Assembly (NCBI GenBank): GCA_034387635.1
Contig: JAOANU010000005.1
Coordinates: forward strand, 806,001 to 870,000
Reading direction: 5' to 3'
DNA: 64,000 bases
Source of the DNA: Rhodosporidiobolus odoratus
Taxonomy: Eukaryota > Basidiomycota > Microbotryomycetes > Sporidiobolales > Sporidiobolaceae
Of this stretch, positions 1 through 12,133 are shown one piece after another. Within the stretch, counting starts at the first letter, position 1. The number at the start of each line of letters is the position of its first letter. A program made the translations under genes and the position numbers. The notes below the pieces were generated by a model, which worked only from the letters and a program-made list of their open reading frames with translations, was not told where the DNA came from and searched no databases.

Positions 1-230
1 ACTGGACAAAGTCCTATGTACGAGGGAGAGGCAAATCCGGATGGGTACAAGCGAGGGAAGGTATGAGAGGAAGAAGCAAAACTCGTCCTGCGAATAGACG
101 ACAAACCTGAGAAGGGGTAAGGGCACAATTGGGAGCATAAAGCAAGCGCGATCGATCTACGACATGGTGCCAAGCAAGGGGGGAGTATACACAAGAAAAT
201 GATGACAACAGAGAGAATGCATCAACCCGC

Positions 231-1154
231 TCAGTCGGCGGCAGTATTCATCGAGTCGCCCCTCTCTAGCGTCTCTTTGGCCGCTCCGCTGGCTGCGAGA
301 CCGGCGAGACCGCTAGCCGTCGAAGTCTTCTTGGCCTGTCCGGCAACAGCGAGCGCCGGTGTACCAGGTGTTTTTTCCTCCGCCTCTGCTGCTGCCTCGA
401 TAGCGTCCCAATCGTCACCGGCTGCGGGATTGCAGGACCAGGACCCGAGGTTGAAGCTCTGCTCGGTACCGGAGTGGTGTGCGAGTTTGACGAAAGGGGC
501 CGGGGGAGGTGCGCCAGGTGTTGAGCCAGCGTGCTTAGTACGAGACGGGGAGGCGTCGCCAGGGGTACGGGCGGGGAAGGAGGCGGACAGAGGGGATTTG
601 CTGGCGGGGTGATGCGAACGGTGGCGAGTGAGAGCAGCCGCTGCGTCCTCCGGGGTTGAACAGGCCGAGGAAGAGGCGGTGGAGTCCGAGAAGGTGGAGG
701 AAAGCTCGGGAGCGTCATCCTGACGGTTTGCAGGATTCGACTTGGCCGACGCTGGTGCTGACGAGTCCTGCGGCGGCGTTCCCCACCCGTCGTCGGCTGC
801 AGGCGTTTTCCTCAGCGAAGGCAGAGAAGGAAGGCTTTCCGGTTGCGGTGTTCCGGCTGCCGAACCCACCCTCGAGTTGGCCCTCGACAGCATGAGCGGG
901 AACGGGTAGCCCTGCGACGGTCGGGCGAGTACTTGGGGGCGCGAAGGACGAGACGGAGGGTTCCCACCGGAGCGAGATGGAGAAGCCGTGCGGCGATGAT
1001 TTCGCTGGGGGGCGGGGGACGATGCGGCGGACAGCGGCTTGCTTGGAAGGAGATGCGCCGGCGTTGGGGGGTGTGACGAGGGAGAGCCCAGTGGCGAGAG
1101 AGGAGTGTAACAAGAGTCTCCGGTGATTATGGGAGGGCGCGAGACGGCGGTCAT
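231..1154 (-). CDS. Hypothetical Ser/Pro-rich low-complexity protein
   Basis: Single open frame of 307 codons from the ATG at 1154 to a stop at 231. The protein is dominated by Ser, Pro, Ala and Thr with many SP and TP dipeptides, so it is probably disordered and could be phosphorylated. The only less repetitive patch is an acidic-aromatic stretch near residues 235-252 (GSWSCNPAAGDDWDAIE), which may be the conserved core. I see no membrane segment, signal peptide or known domain. It is divergent from the gene at 2160. I do not recognise the family. The long open frame and the ATG with a clear stop support a real gene, but in GC-rich DNA long frames also arise by chance, and several overlapping frames exist here. 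Confidence 0.55.
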   Translation of the reverse strand: MTAVSRPPIITGDSCYTPLSPLGSPSSHPPTPAHLLPSKPLSAASSPAPQRNHRRTASPSRSGGNPPSRPSRPQVLARPSQGYPFPLMLSRANSRVGSAAGTPQPESLPSLPSLRKTPAADDGWGTPPQDSSAPASAKSNPANRQDDAPELSSTFSDSTASSSACSTPEDAAAALTRHRSHHPASKSPLSASFPARTPGDASPSRTKHAGSTPGAPPPAPFVKLAHHSGTEQSFNLGSWSCNPAAGDDWDAIEAAAEAEEKTPGTPALAVAGQAKKTSTASGLAGLAASGAAKETLERGDSMNTAAD

Positions 1155-2159
1155 GGTCGGCGGCCGCTTCTGTGTGCGGCGCTGTGGGTGGTGTGCGTGG
1201 GCTGATTGTAGCTTGCAAGTGGTGAAGCTCGGGTGAAGCAGTCGAGGGAAGTGGAGGAGTGTATGTTAAGACGTCAAGAACAGATGAGGCAGGCGAGCAA
1301 CTGCGAGCGCGAGGAGGCTGAACTGACGCGCAGTGGGCCTTTTCAAGGCACGACTAAAACTGCCCGCAGACCATAGTGAACAAATCAGAACAGCGATGAC
1401 ATACTTGCCGAACCTCCGGGACATATGCCGAGGGCCAAGCACTTCGCCAGTCGACTGCTCCTGTACGTATAAAGCTGGTGGCGTGAAAATCGTCTAGCGA
1501 AAGCAGGTGTGCTCGCGCGTCGTTCAGCAGGAGCGGTAGAGAGAGAGAGAGAGACACGAAGAGGCCTGTGATCGACAGCCAACTCGGGCGAGGTGTTTCG
1601 GAAAATTGCTAGGTATGCATATGCATATGCCCTTTCTGCTCCCCGCTAAACAGGCACTTGAAAAATAGATGTACATCCCCACGATACACTGTATCACTTC
1701 GTACGTAGGTTCCACAGATCAGCATACTGTCCGAAAGGAAATGCGTCTGTTGCTCAAGTCCGACCGTTTGTGGTTCGTTTCAACCAGGACTGGGCCTTCT
1801 ACAAAGTCTACGACTTGCAGCGACGTGTCAAAGTCAGCGTACTACCCTCTCGAGATCCCCTCCACCTGTTCCAGCTCCGTCCCTTGGAGAGCCCTGAAGA
1901 CGAGGTCCCGTCAACATCCAGTCGATCCTCAACTACCGCCTTCTCCTCTTCTCGAGGCGCTCAGTCGACAGCACTGGCACGTGCAGCCCAATCTTCTACA
2001 TACTCAAGTGAGCCTCGCGCGAATTTAGGAGTGAGGCAAGGTGCGTCCTCCCTTCCCTTTGCCCGGTTGCCGAGCGCTCTTTCCCTCGATCTTGCCGATT
2101 CACTAAGGGAAAACGAGTGGCCACTGATACCTGTGGTCTGACAGCTCGAAGACTGCGCC
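1155..2159. promoter_or_regulatory. Divergent intergenic region with GA tract and possible upstream exon
   Basis: This 1.0-kb spacer separates two divergent genes. It holds a short GA microsatellite at about 1538-1554, a self-complementary repeat of ATGCAT units around 1616-1630, and an open frame from about 1700 to 2007 that reads like protein but has no ATG of its own (see findings). A GTGAGC at 2008 and a CAG ending at 2144 would make a 137-nt intron just ahead of the ATG at 2160. Confidence 0.4.
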
Positions 2160-5100
2160 ATGGGTCTCTTCAGCCGCAAGAAAGGCCGCGACCCCTCCTC
2201 TCCGCCCGGTCCTTCCCCCTCGACTTCAAATAGCAGGGCGTCCCCGGCACCCTCCACCTTCTCCTCCCCGCCGCACCCGTCGAACAATGAGCTGCCCTCA
2301 CCGACCGAGTCGACCTTTTCCAGCTTCTCCCGTGGCCCTCTCAGGTCTCAACCCTCGCCATCGGCCCCGTCTTCTCGTTTCAACCCCTTCCGCATGACCT
2401 CGGCATCCTCCGACAACCGTAGCAACGTCTCGTTGGCGGCTCCAGCACCTCTTTCGAGAGCGGGCACCAGCAGTCAATCGAGCTGGGACGACGCCGGCGT
2501 GCCGCTCGGAGGGAGAACGGGAACGGAAACTTCGCCCAACTTGCCGCCCGTCGATCGCTACAAGCTCTTCGGCGGCGGCAGAGGGTCAGCGAGCACGGTC
2601 TCGCTTCCGCTGTATAACGCGGCCGCGAAGGAGGAACCGCTACGAGAACGACAGAGCTCGGCAATGGCGGCGACCGAGGCGCCGGCGCAGGCACAGGAAA
2701 AGACAGGCTGGAATCGGTGGAGGATGGGAAGAGCAGGAAAACAGCGTCGGGGCAGCGTAGCAAGCTTTGCGGGAATAGGGATAGGCGGGACAGGCAGTGA
2801 AGAAAGCGGCTTTGTGGTCAAGTCGTTCCGCACAGTCTCTCGGGTACACGAAGATCCGGTAGCTCGCGATTCCTTCACTTCACTCCGCGATACGGCATCG
2901 CCTCCACTTCCCGCACTGCCCCTTTCGGCTCCTCCGCTCGATGCGCCTGAGAAGGAATCGCTCCGCAACTCGATCGACTACAGCCAAAATCCCGCCAGTC
3001 GTTCACCCGTCTACCCCCGTCGACCTTCCCTCAACACCTTGGGCGGCGCCCCTACCTCCCACGCGTGGGACCGAGCACCCTCTCCCACCATCACCGCCGA
3101 AGCCTTCCACCTGGCATCCGCTCGTACCAAGTCCTCCGTCTCTCTCGCATCCTCCTTCCGAGACGATTTCACTCCTCTCATGACCGACGTATCTCGGCCC
3201 CGCTTCGAGCCGCAGCGCCCGAGCAGTAGAACAAGTCGGCGCAACTCGAGTTACAGCGATGTTGGCCTCTCCAGCCCGGTCGTCGGCAATGGCGCCTTGC
3301 CGTCCGTTCTGCAACCTCCGCGTCCATCCTTCGCGCTTGGGAAGCAGCACAGCAACGGTTCGAGCTCGTCAGTTCACTCTCGAGCCGATTCCGCCACGTC
3401 CATCGGGAGCTACATGCTCGGCAGCAACGGCCTGCCCCAGCCGCCCTCCCCTGCCTCGCCCGCCCAGAAACACCTCAGTATGACCGCTTCGCCTAGTGGC
3501 AATACCGTCGGTTCGTACTTTACGACACCTGAAGGAAGGACACCAGGGCCGAGCCAGATGGCTTCGCCGAGTCAGCCTATGACGAGGCCTGCTCCGGTAC
3601 AACGTTTGTCGAGTGGGGACGAAGAGCTCCGGCTCATCGCCGCGTACGGCGACAGCATAACTTCTTCCCCGCCTTGCGCTTCGCCCGTCGAGATGCCCGC
3701 TTCCATGTCTTCCTTTTCCCTTTCCTCCGTCAGCCCACCAGCCGCGCAGTCTGCAGCTACTGTCACGCCCCGCAAAGCCTCGCCGCCCGTCGCGATGACC
3801 CCCTCGACTGCACCAAAACGCCTCTCCAGCGCTCCGGCAGTTGCCGTTCAGCCTCCGACGCCGGTCTCCGTACCCGGCTTTTCCTCGTCCTCGATCACAG
3901 CCGTACCGAAGCGGACGTCGTCTCTCGCTCCTGATGCAGTCAAGGCCGCACTAGGAGAAATGGGAATAGGTCCTCGAGCAGCAGCTCAGTTGCAGAAGAA
4001 GGGGGGGAAAGCCGTCTCTCGAGGTGGCTGGGTCGACAGCAGTGACGAAGAGGAGCAAGAACGGTTGTCGATTTCGGACGAGGAAGGAGACTCGTCTGAC
4101 GATGATCTTCCGCTCGCGCAGGTTCAGAGTAGAAGCCAGACGGATTTGAGCGCGACGTTGAAGCCGACCGCGAGTCGAGAGCGCTTGAGTCGCCCGACGC
4201 TGAGTCTTAGGCAGCCGACAGCTGACGCGACGTCGTTCGCGATGGGCGGAGCAGCCGACTCGTCTTCGCCCGCCAGCAGCGGCTTCGCTCTCGCTACGGC
4301 GCCGACGGGTGCGGCTCTCGGCAGGAAGGGCTCGAACCGACGGAGTATGTCTACCTTCAGCTTGTCGACGTCCAGGCCTTCGGTCCTCGGCGGGCCTACA
4401 ACCTCAGTTCCACCTTCCCCGACCCGTTCCATCCTGAATCGCCCGCTGCACCAACCTCGCTCTATCTCCAACCCTTCCGCCCCTTCCACCGTGTCTTCCT
4501 TCATCGTCGACCATAGCCCCTCTTCCTCCCTGGTTGGCACTCCTTCATATTCTCCCGTTCCAGCGCTCCCCTTTGTTCCTCCCGTCCTTCTCGATGCCCG
4601 CGACTCCTCCTCTTCCTCGGGTTCCGGTACGGGGTCAAGTTCCTCGGTCCCACTGACGCCAAACGACCTCTCGCCTTCCGTGTCGGATCTCGGGCTCAAA
4701 TTCCCGCCCTCGTCTTCCTCTCCCACCACTCCTACCGCCGGAAGACCTTCGGTCAAGTTTGACGCGGCTTCTCTCGCATCGAACAGCGAAACACAACGCT
4801 GGAACAAGGGTCGGAGGATGAGCGCCTTCTCCAGCACCGGCAGCGTCCTTCAGCCTCTTCCCCCTCTCGGCGGACCGCCGCACCACCGCTCAAACCCGTC
4901 TCTTCCTACCTTCGCCTCCTCCTCTGCCTCGCCGTCAGCTCGCTCGTCCGTCGTCGGTGCTCCTCGCGCTTCCTTCGCCGGATCTGCTACTCGAAGTGGA
5001 CCGGGTTCCAGCCTCGGCACTTCTCCTTTCCACTCTCGTCCCGGCTCAACTATCACCGGCGGATCGTCGACTCCCGGCACGTCGGCGTCAGTTCACGGCG

Positions 5101-6187
5101 GTCCCGGCAGCGAGAAGAACGCGCACGAGCGTATGAAGGCTCGTCACAAGGCCGAAGCCCTCGAAGCGTTGCGAATCGGCAGGGACCTCAATAACCCTTC
5201 TGGGCTGGTACCGGATGAGGAGGAACGGCTGGGTGAGAGCGAGGACGACAATGAGCCGCTCGCGAGCTTGCCAAGTCGGGGCGGCGGAAGTATGATTGGC
5301 GGTCAGATGGGAGGCGGCGGGAGTATGTTGGGCGGGATGAGCGGGATGGGGGGAATGGGAGGTATGCCGGCTGCGATGGGGATGGGAACGGGGGGGATGC
5401 CGATGGGCATGGGGATGGGAGGGGCATACTCTCCGCTCGCTATGGCCCCGCCTGGAGTCGACCCTTACCTTTGTGCGTCCCTTTTCCGGTTCCTTCCTTC
5501 TCCTCCTTGCCCTCTCGCTCCTTCCCTTTATCGTCCCATCATCATTCGTTCCCATTCTCCTAGCACTCTGTCGCTTTCTCCCGCATTTCGCACTGTCCCG
5601 GCCGAGCCAAAGCTTACGCAGAATTCCTTCTCCCTTTTCACCGCGCAGACGCTTCTCTACCCCCGGACCAGAAGATGTCGCTTCATCAACGCGCCCAGCA
5701 GATGATGGCGATGATGCAGCAAGCTGCTCTCCAAGCCCGAGCGGAGAGCGTCGCAGGCAGCGCGATTGGCGGCGACGGCGGCGGCTCAATGGTCAACGGC
5801 GGCGGCGCCGGAGGTCAGCACGTCCGAGGCAGCATGAGCATGGGCGGCCTCGATATGATGGGAATGGGCATGCCTCAGCAAGGCGGGATGGGTCACCAGC
5901 ACTCAGCCTCACTACAATTCGGCACCGGCGGCGGCTTCTCCGATCCCTACGGTACTTTCCCTCGTAACGCTCGTCTCCCTCCTTTCGCTCCGCCCCACGC
6001 CATGTCCCGAGCGTTCTTCCAGGCCCTCCCCGCAACTCAGAGTATGTACGGTATGCCCGCTTATGCAGGTTCGGCGTTTGGCTTTGGGGCAGGGGATGGA
6101 GGATCGATGCTGGGTCTACCGGGTGGGCAGCAAGGGCGAGCAAGCGGACGAGCGGCTTCGACTATCGGGCTGGGGCAGCGGCGATGA
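2160..6187 (+). CDS. Large disordered Ser-rich protein with Met/Gly-rich C-terminus
   Basis: Two exons, 2160-5472 and 5649-6187 (1283 residues). The ATG at 2160 opens with MGLFSRKKGRDPSSPPG, a basic N-terminus followed by roughly 1000 residues rich in Ser, Pro, Thr and Ala. An acidic patch lies near residues 625-655 (SSDEEEQERLSISDEEGD). A short charged helix-like segment near residues 980-1020 (HERMKARHKAEALEALRIG) is the only part that looks folded. After it come Gly/Met repeats (GGMGGM-type). The intron uses GTGCGT at 5473 and a CAG ending at 5648; joining gives an open frame continuing with SLPPDQKMSLHQRAQQMM and more Met/Gln/Gly-rich sequence. It has no membrane segment and no recognised domain. 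At 176 nt the intron is longer than most here, so the join is probable rather than certain. Confidence 0.65.
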
Positions 6188-6596
6188 CGAGGTTTCGAGG
6201 CGGCGATGGCGGAGCAGGAGGAGGAGGAAAAGGACACTGAAGACTCGCTCATTAATCTCAACAACCCGACCCCCTAAACCTGTATCCGCCTTGTCCTTCC
6301 GTTTTCATTCTGGGTTCACCTCTCACATCACAGACACTACCCCTAGGTTTCACTCATCCGTCGTTCCCAGCATCCCTATGGTTCTCATCCCTTAATCTCG
6401 TCTTTCTATTCTAGCCCTTCCTTGCAAGTTACCTGCGGCTCCCTACTGCAAGTCTCTGCGGCTGCTCGGAACCTGTCTGCTCGCTCTTGTTGCCGCCGTT
6501 GCTCTGATTCCCGTTTCTTTTGTTCTCCTCTTCTTCTCCCTTTCGCCACTTTCTTCGATCACCCTGAGATAACGTGCTGCAGCTCGCACGACCGCG
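6188..6596. other. Intergenic spacer
   Basis: 409 bp between two genes on the plus strand. It is pyrimidine-rich towards the next start codon, as expected for a fungal promoter and 5' leader. I see no repeat, RNA gene or further coding signal. Confidence 0.5.
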
Positions 6597-7665
6597 ATGC
6601 AACTCTGCTCGACCTGCTCGTCAACTCTCGACGCTTCCGCCTCCCTTCCTTCCCATTCAGAGAAAAGCGCCCCACCAACCACCTTCGCGTGCGGACATCG
6701 GGTCTGTGGCGCATGCGTAGCGAAGAGACGGCGTCTGGCGCAGAGTTGCATACTTTGCTCTTCCCTCGATGGCGTCCTCGCCCAGCCCTCTACGACATTC
6801 GCCACCCAGTCGACCGCGGCCTCACAAAAATTACCGCCTTCGTCCGCCAACCCGCCTTCTTACAGCTCGACCACAGGACCGAACGAGGCAGAAAATTTCG
6901 TGCTAGGCGATTCCGACGACGAGGAGGTATTGGCAGAATCGCTCACGCCTTCGCCACCGCCAGCGGACGAGGAATGGAAAGGCGAGCCGCCAGCATATGC
7001 GGAGGATGGCGCACTGCGACATACCGATGCAAAGAACCCGATGCTGCATTATCTTAGACCAGAAGAGACGCTGGCCGGACTGGCGTTGCGATATGGCGTT
7101 GAGGTGAGCCTTTTCTCCTCTATTTGTCTTTGTTCTTTTCCTCTTCATTGCTCTTGACCGGAATGCCGTACTGACGGTGCCTTTCCTTCCACACAATCGA
7201 CAGGGACACGTCCTCTGCACAACTAACAAGCTCCCCATCTCCACCCTCTCTACCACGCCACACCTCCTTCACACCCTTCCCTTCCTCCTTCTCCCTCCTG
7301 GTTCTCGCGCCTCGACCTCGACTGCCCCGCTCCTCCCCGAGCCACTCGAACGCAAGCGACTCGTCGTGCGTCGGTTCCAGATGCAGACAAAGTGCTCGGA
7401 TTGGGCTATGGCGCAGGCTTATGTGGATCAGGTGTTTAGGGCGAGGGAAGAAGAGACGCGGCTTTCGGGAACGGGAGAAGACCGCGCCTCGGTGGGTGAA
7501 GGAGCAGAGGGACAAGTCAGGGAGGGCGGCGAGCTGGAGGAAGCGGTCGAAGCTTACCTGAAGGACGAGAGATGGGAGAAGGAGCAGCAGACGCTCGGGA
7601 AACCAAAGGGCAAGGGGGTGTTCAGACCTGTCGAGGCGGCGGGGAAGAAAGGTTGGTGGAGGTAA
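6597..7665 (+). CDS. RING-type zinc finger plus LysM domain protein
   Basis: Exons 6597-7103 and 7204-7665 (322 residues). The N-terminus has RING-like Cys/His spacing: CSTC at residues 4-7, then CGHRVCGAC, then CILC. A linker with an acidic DSDDEE patch follows. Residues 151-169 read HYLRPEETLAGLALRYGVE, the first half of a LysM fold; the second exon supplies the rest (residues 170-210, ending in a hydrophobic LLLPPG strand). There is no signal peptide, so this is an intracellular LysM protein rather than a secreted chitin-binding one. The tail has charged helices that could form a UBA/CUE-like or coiled segment (for example DWAMAQAYVDQVF). The intron (GTGAGC...CAG) splits the LysM domain in phase 0. 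Intracellular LysM proteins are widespread in fungi but poorly characterised; a ubiquitin-linked role is inference from the RING. Confidence 0.8.
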
Positions 7666-8096
7666 GAGACGACGGTGCTTGTGGCTGTGCATAGGTTACT
7701 TTGTGTTGTTCGTTCTCAGTATTGTGCACATCGCTTTTTGTTTCCCTTTCCTGCTGCTGGGTGGTTTAGCACGAGAGCGAATCTTCGGCGTCAGGCTTCG
7801 AGCTTCGCGAAGCCATTGTTCGCCGCTGGCGGTCTTAGTTCGTGCACACTGTCCGCAGCAGGGTATAATGTTGACGAGAGCGTACGCTGCAGCTTGAAGT
7901 TGCGGGAAAAGCAGGCAAGGGCGTGGACGTACGAGTCGTCAGAGCAAGCCGGAACGGGTGTGCGAGCCCGGGGAAGCCGCTGCGCATGGCCTCCATGCTA
8001 TGTTAGAGCTGTTCATTGCGGTGCAGTGAGGTGGAGAAGGGAAGAAAGCAGGGAACTGTCAATGTCACGTTCCTCCGGATCTACCACACACTCAGA
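7666..8096. promoter_or_regulatory. Intergenic promoter region of RVB2
   Basis: 431 bp between the LysM gene and RVB2, both on the plus strand. No distinct repeat or RNA gene is visible. Confidence 0.45.
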
Positions 8097-10237
<2,141 letters not shown>

Positions 10238-10688
10238 GTGAAGGTGGAAAAGAGCTCATTCTCAGCCATTTTTGCCGCGACATTGGATGAGACGAGAGAT
10301 GCTATTCGATCAAGCGGTCGAGAGCGTATCGTCGACACATTTTCCTGTTCCCATCAAGCATGGGCTCTCGTATCGTACCGCTTGGTAGGCTGACTCCGCA
10401 ACGGGCCGAGTGCGCTTGGAAAGGGCTGATCAAGGCGAATTTGAGAAGGCCGAGATTGAGTATCTCTCTACCTTGTCCCACTTCGCTTCACAAGGCAGCG
10501 TGTACAGTGACATCCAGCACCAGCTCTACTCAGTATGCTGCCTTGCACCCTTGGTCGTCCCAAAAGTGGTGGACGTGAGAGATAGGTTGGTCCGCTTTCT
10601 CATCATACAGCGGCGAGTTCTGCTCAGAAACAAGCAAAGCGATCGATGCAAAGCATAAAGGCCCGTCGCGACCACTACCAGACGTACT
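10238..10688. other. Convergent intergenic spacer
   Basis: 451 bp between the 3' end of RVB2 and the 3' end of the membrane protein gene on the other strand. It must carry both polyadenylation regions; I see nothing else distinct. Confidence 0.45.
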
Positions 10689-11548
10689 CTACTTGGCCAA
10701 ACCGCTCTTCCCTCTAATGGTGTCCTCGTAGTTGGGGGGAAGCTGAGCCGCGTTTTGTTGAGGGATTGCAGTCGCGCCAACATCGCCAAGTACCGGTGAA
10801 GCGGCTGCCGCAAGGGGTTGACGATCCGAGACGACGACGAGTTCTACGGCGTTAGGTTGACCGACGGGTTGACCGTTGGCCTGAGCGGCTGGTTGATCGT
10901 GAGCGCGAGCCCGACGAGCGTCGCGTCGGCAGCATCGAATCGATGCCCATACCATGCAAAGGCCTACGCAGCCCACGGGGAGGAGGAGAACGATTTCCAA
11001 GGCGCGAACACCATCGCTGGCTTCGGCCCACCAGGAACCGTTGATCAGGCTGCGAGAGAGAGATAAAACAAACCTCACTCAGCTCGGAAACTTGGGTTCA
11101 GCTGCGAGAGTAGAGGCAGAACTCACTCGCAGTCAGAGACTCCTCGTTTAGGAGCCTTGACAGACCGCACTTGACTCCAAGCGACCTCGCCGAGTCCGTT
11201 CGTAGTCCGGAAAACAAACTGGGTTCCGACATCGAGATCCGCAGCCCACGCGATGTCGCCCGGCGCCGTCAGGTTATAGATGTGTTCGAGGACGGTGAAG
11301 CTTGTCGCGGAAGGGTTGTACGGAGCCTGGACGGCGTCGACACTAAAGGGAGGGTTTAAGCCGTCGACGGAAAACATGTAGGCGTCGCAGTCGTACTTGT
11401 CGTTACTCCGGTAGACGGCACCGTTGGATCCGAAACGGCCAGAGAGGGTGCTGACGACTTGGCGAGGGGAGAGAGGGACGGCATCGACGGTCGCCGCGAG
11501 GAGGAAAAGGTTGATGGTAACGATCGCAGCGGGGAGAAAGAAATGCAT
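10689..11548 (-). CDS. Receptor-like single-pass membrane protein with PPxY tail
   Basis: Exons 11127-11548 and 10689-11049 on the minus strand (260 residues). The ATG at 11548 gives a signal peptide (FLPAAIVTINLFLLAATVDA). An ectodomain of about 125 residues follows with YNLTAPGDIAWAADLDVGTQ and a final Cys pair region; this pattern resembles the small beta-sandwich ectodomains of basidiomycete membrane proteins that stabilise at a GSSDSC-like end (here GVSDCD). A transmembrane helix follows at about 155-177 (LEIVLLLPVGCVGLCMVWA), then a basic Cys pair (CCRRDARRAR) and a disordered Gln/Pro/Val tail. Near the C-terminus is LPPNYEDTIRG, a PPxY motif of the type bound by WW domains of Rsp5-like ubiquitin ligases. 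The intron is GTGAGT...CAG. Function is unknown; a sorting adaptor or cell-surface sensor is inference. Confidence 0.75.
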
Positions 11549-12133
11549 GGCGCCGGGTGCTCTCGAGGGTGCTAGAGCGTGTGGACGCGATGGAATAGTA
11601 TACGGAGGAGAGATGGAAGAGAAAGAGCGAAGCGTACAAGTTGAGCGAGTACCCGAAGCTGATACCGCCCTCCTGGTCCCGATCACGACCAGGAACTTTC
11701 CTGCGAATCTTTGGTACGGCGCCACGGCGCTCAGGCCGTCGGCATAATTCCTGCTGTGAGATCCAGGCTATGGCAGATTAGTTTCCGCCCCGCTCAGAGA
11801 GAAGGGAGGAAATTTTCGTCGTGCCCTGTCCGCTTCATGTACGTCCTGCTAGCAGCGACGAGGCTGGTCGAAGCGGCAGTGCCGATGGTGCAGAGGCACT
11901 GACTATGGATGACTGTGCATAGAAAAGACGTCGATGAGAGCGTGTGAGAGAAGCGCTCTTGGGCCAATTTTCCAGGTGTTCGGATAAATCCGATCTGCAG
12001 CTGGCGAATTGCCATTCTCGAAGACCGTCGCCGCAGGTCGCCAAGTCGCTGTGGCTCTCTTACTGAAGCCTTGTCGAGGTACAAGCCGGGTGATACTGAA
12101 TGATCTTGCAAGAAGGGCACGGCGAATTCTGCA
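11549..12133. promoter_or_regulatory. Intergenic spacer upstream of the PPxY membrane protein
   Basis: 585 bp between the exchanger's stop and the start of the membrane protein, both on the minus strand. No RNA gene or repeat seen. Confidence 0.4.

Noticed and set aside
4124..4837. 237-codon frame on the minus strand inside the Ser-rich gene
   Set aside because: It mirrors Ser/Pro-rich codons of the plus-strand gene and is Glu/Gly-rich by reverse reading; no independent signal.
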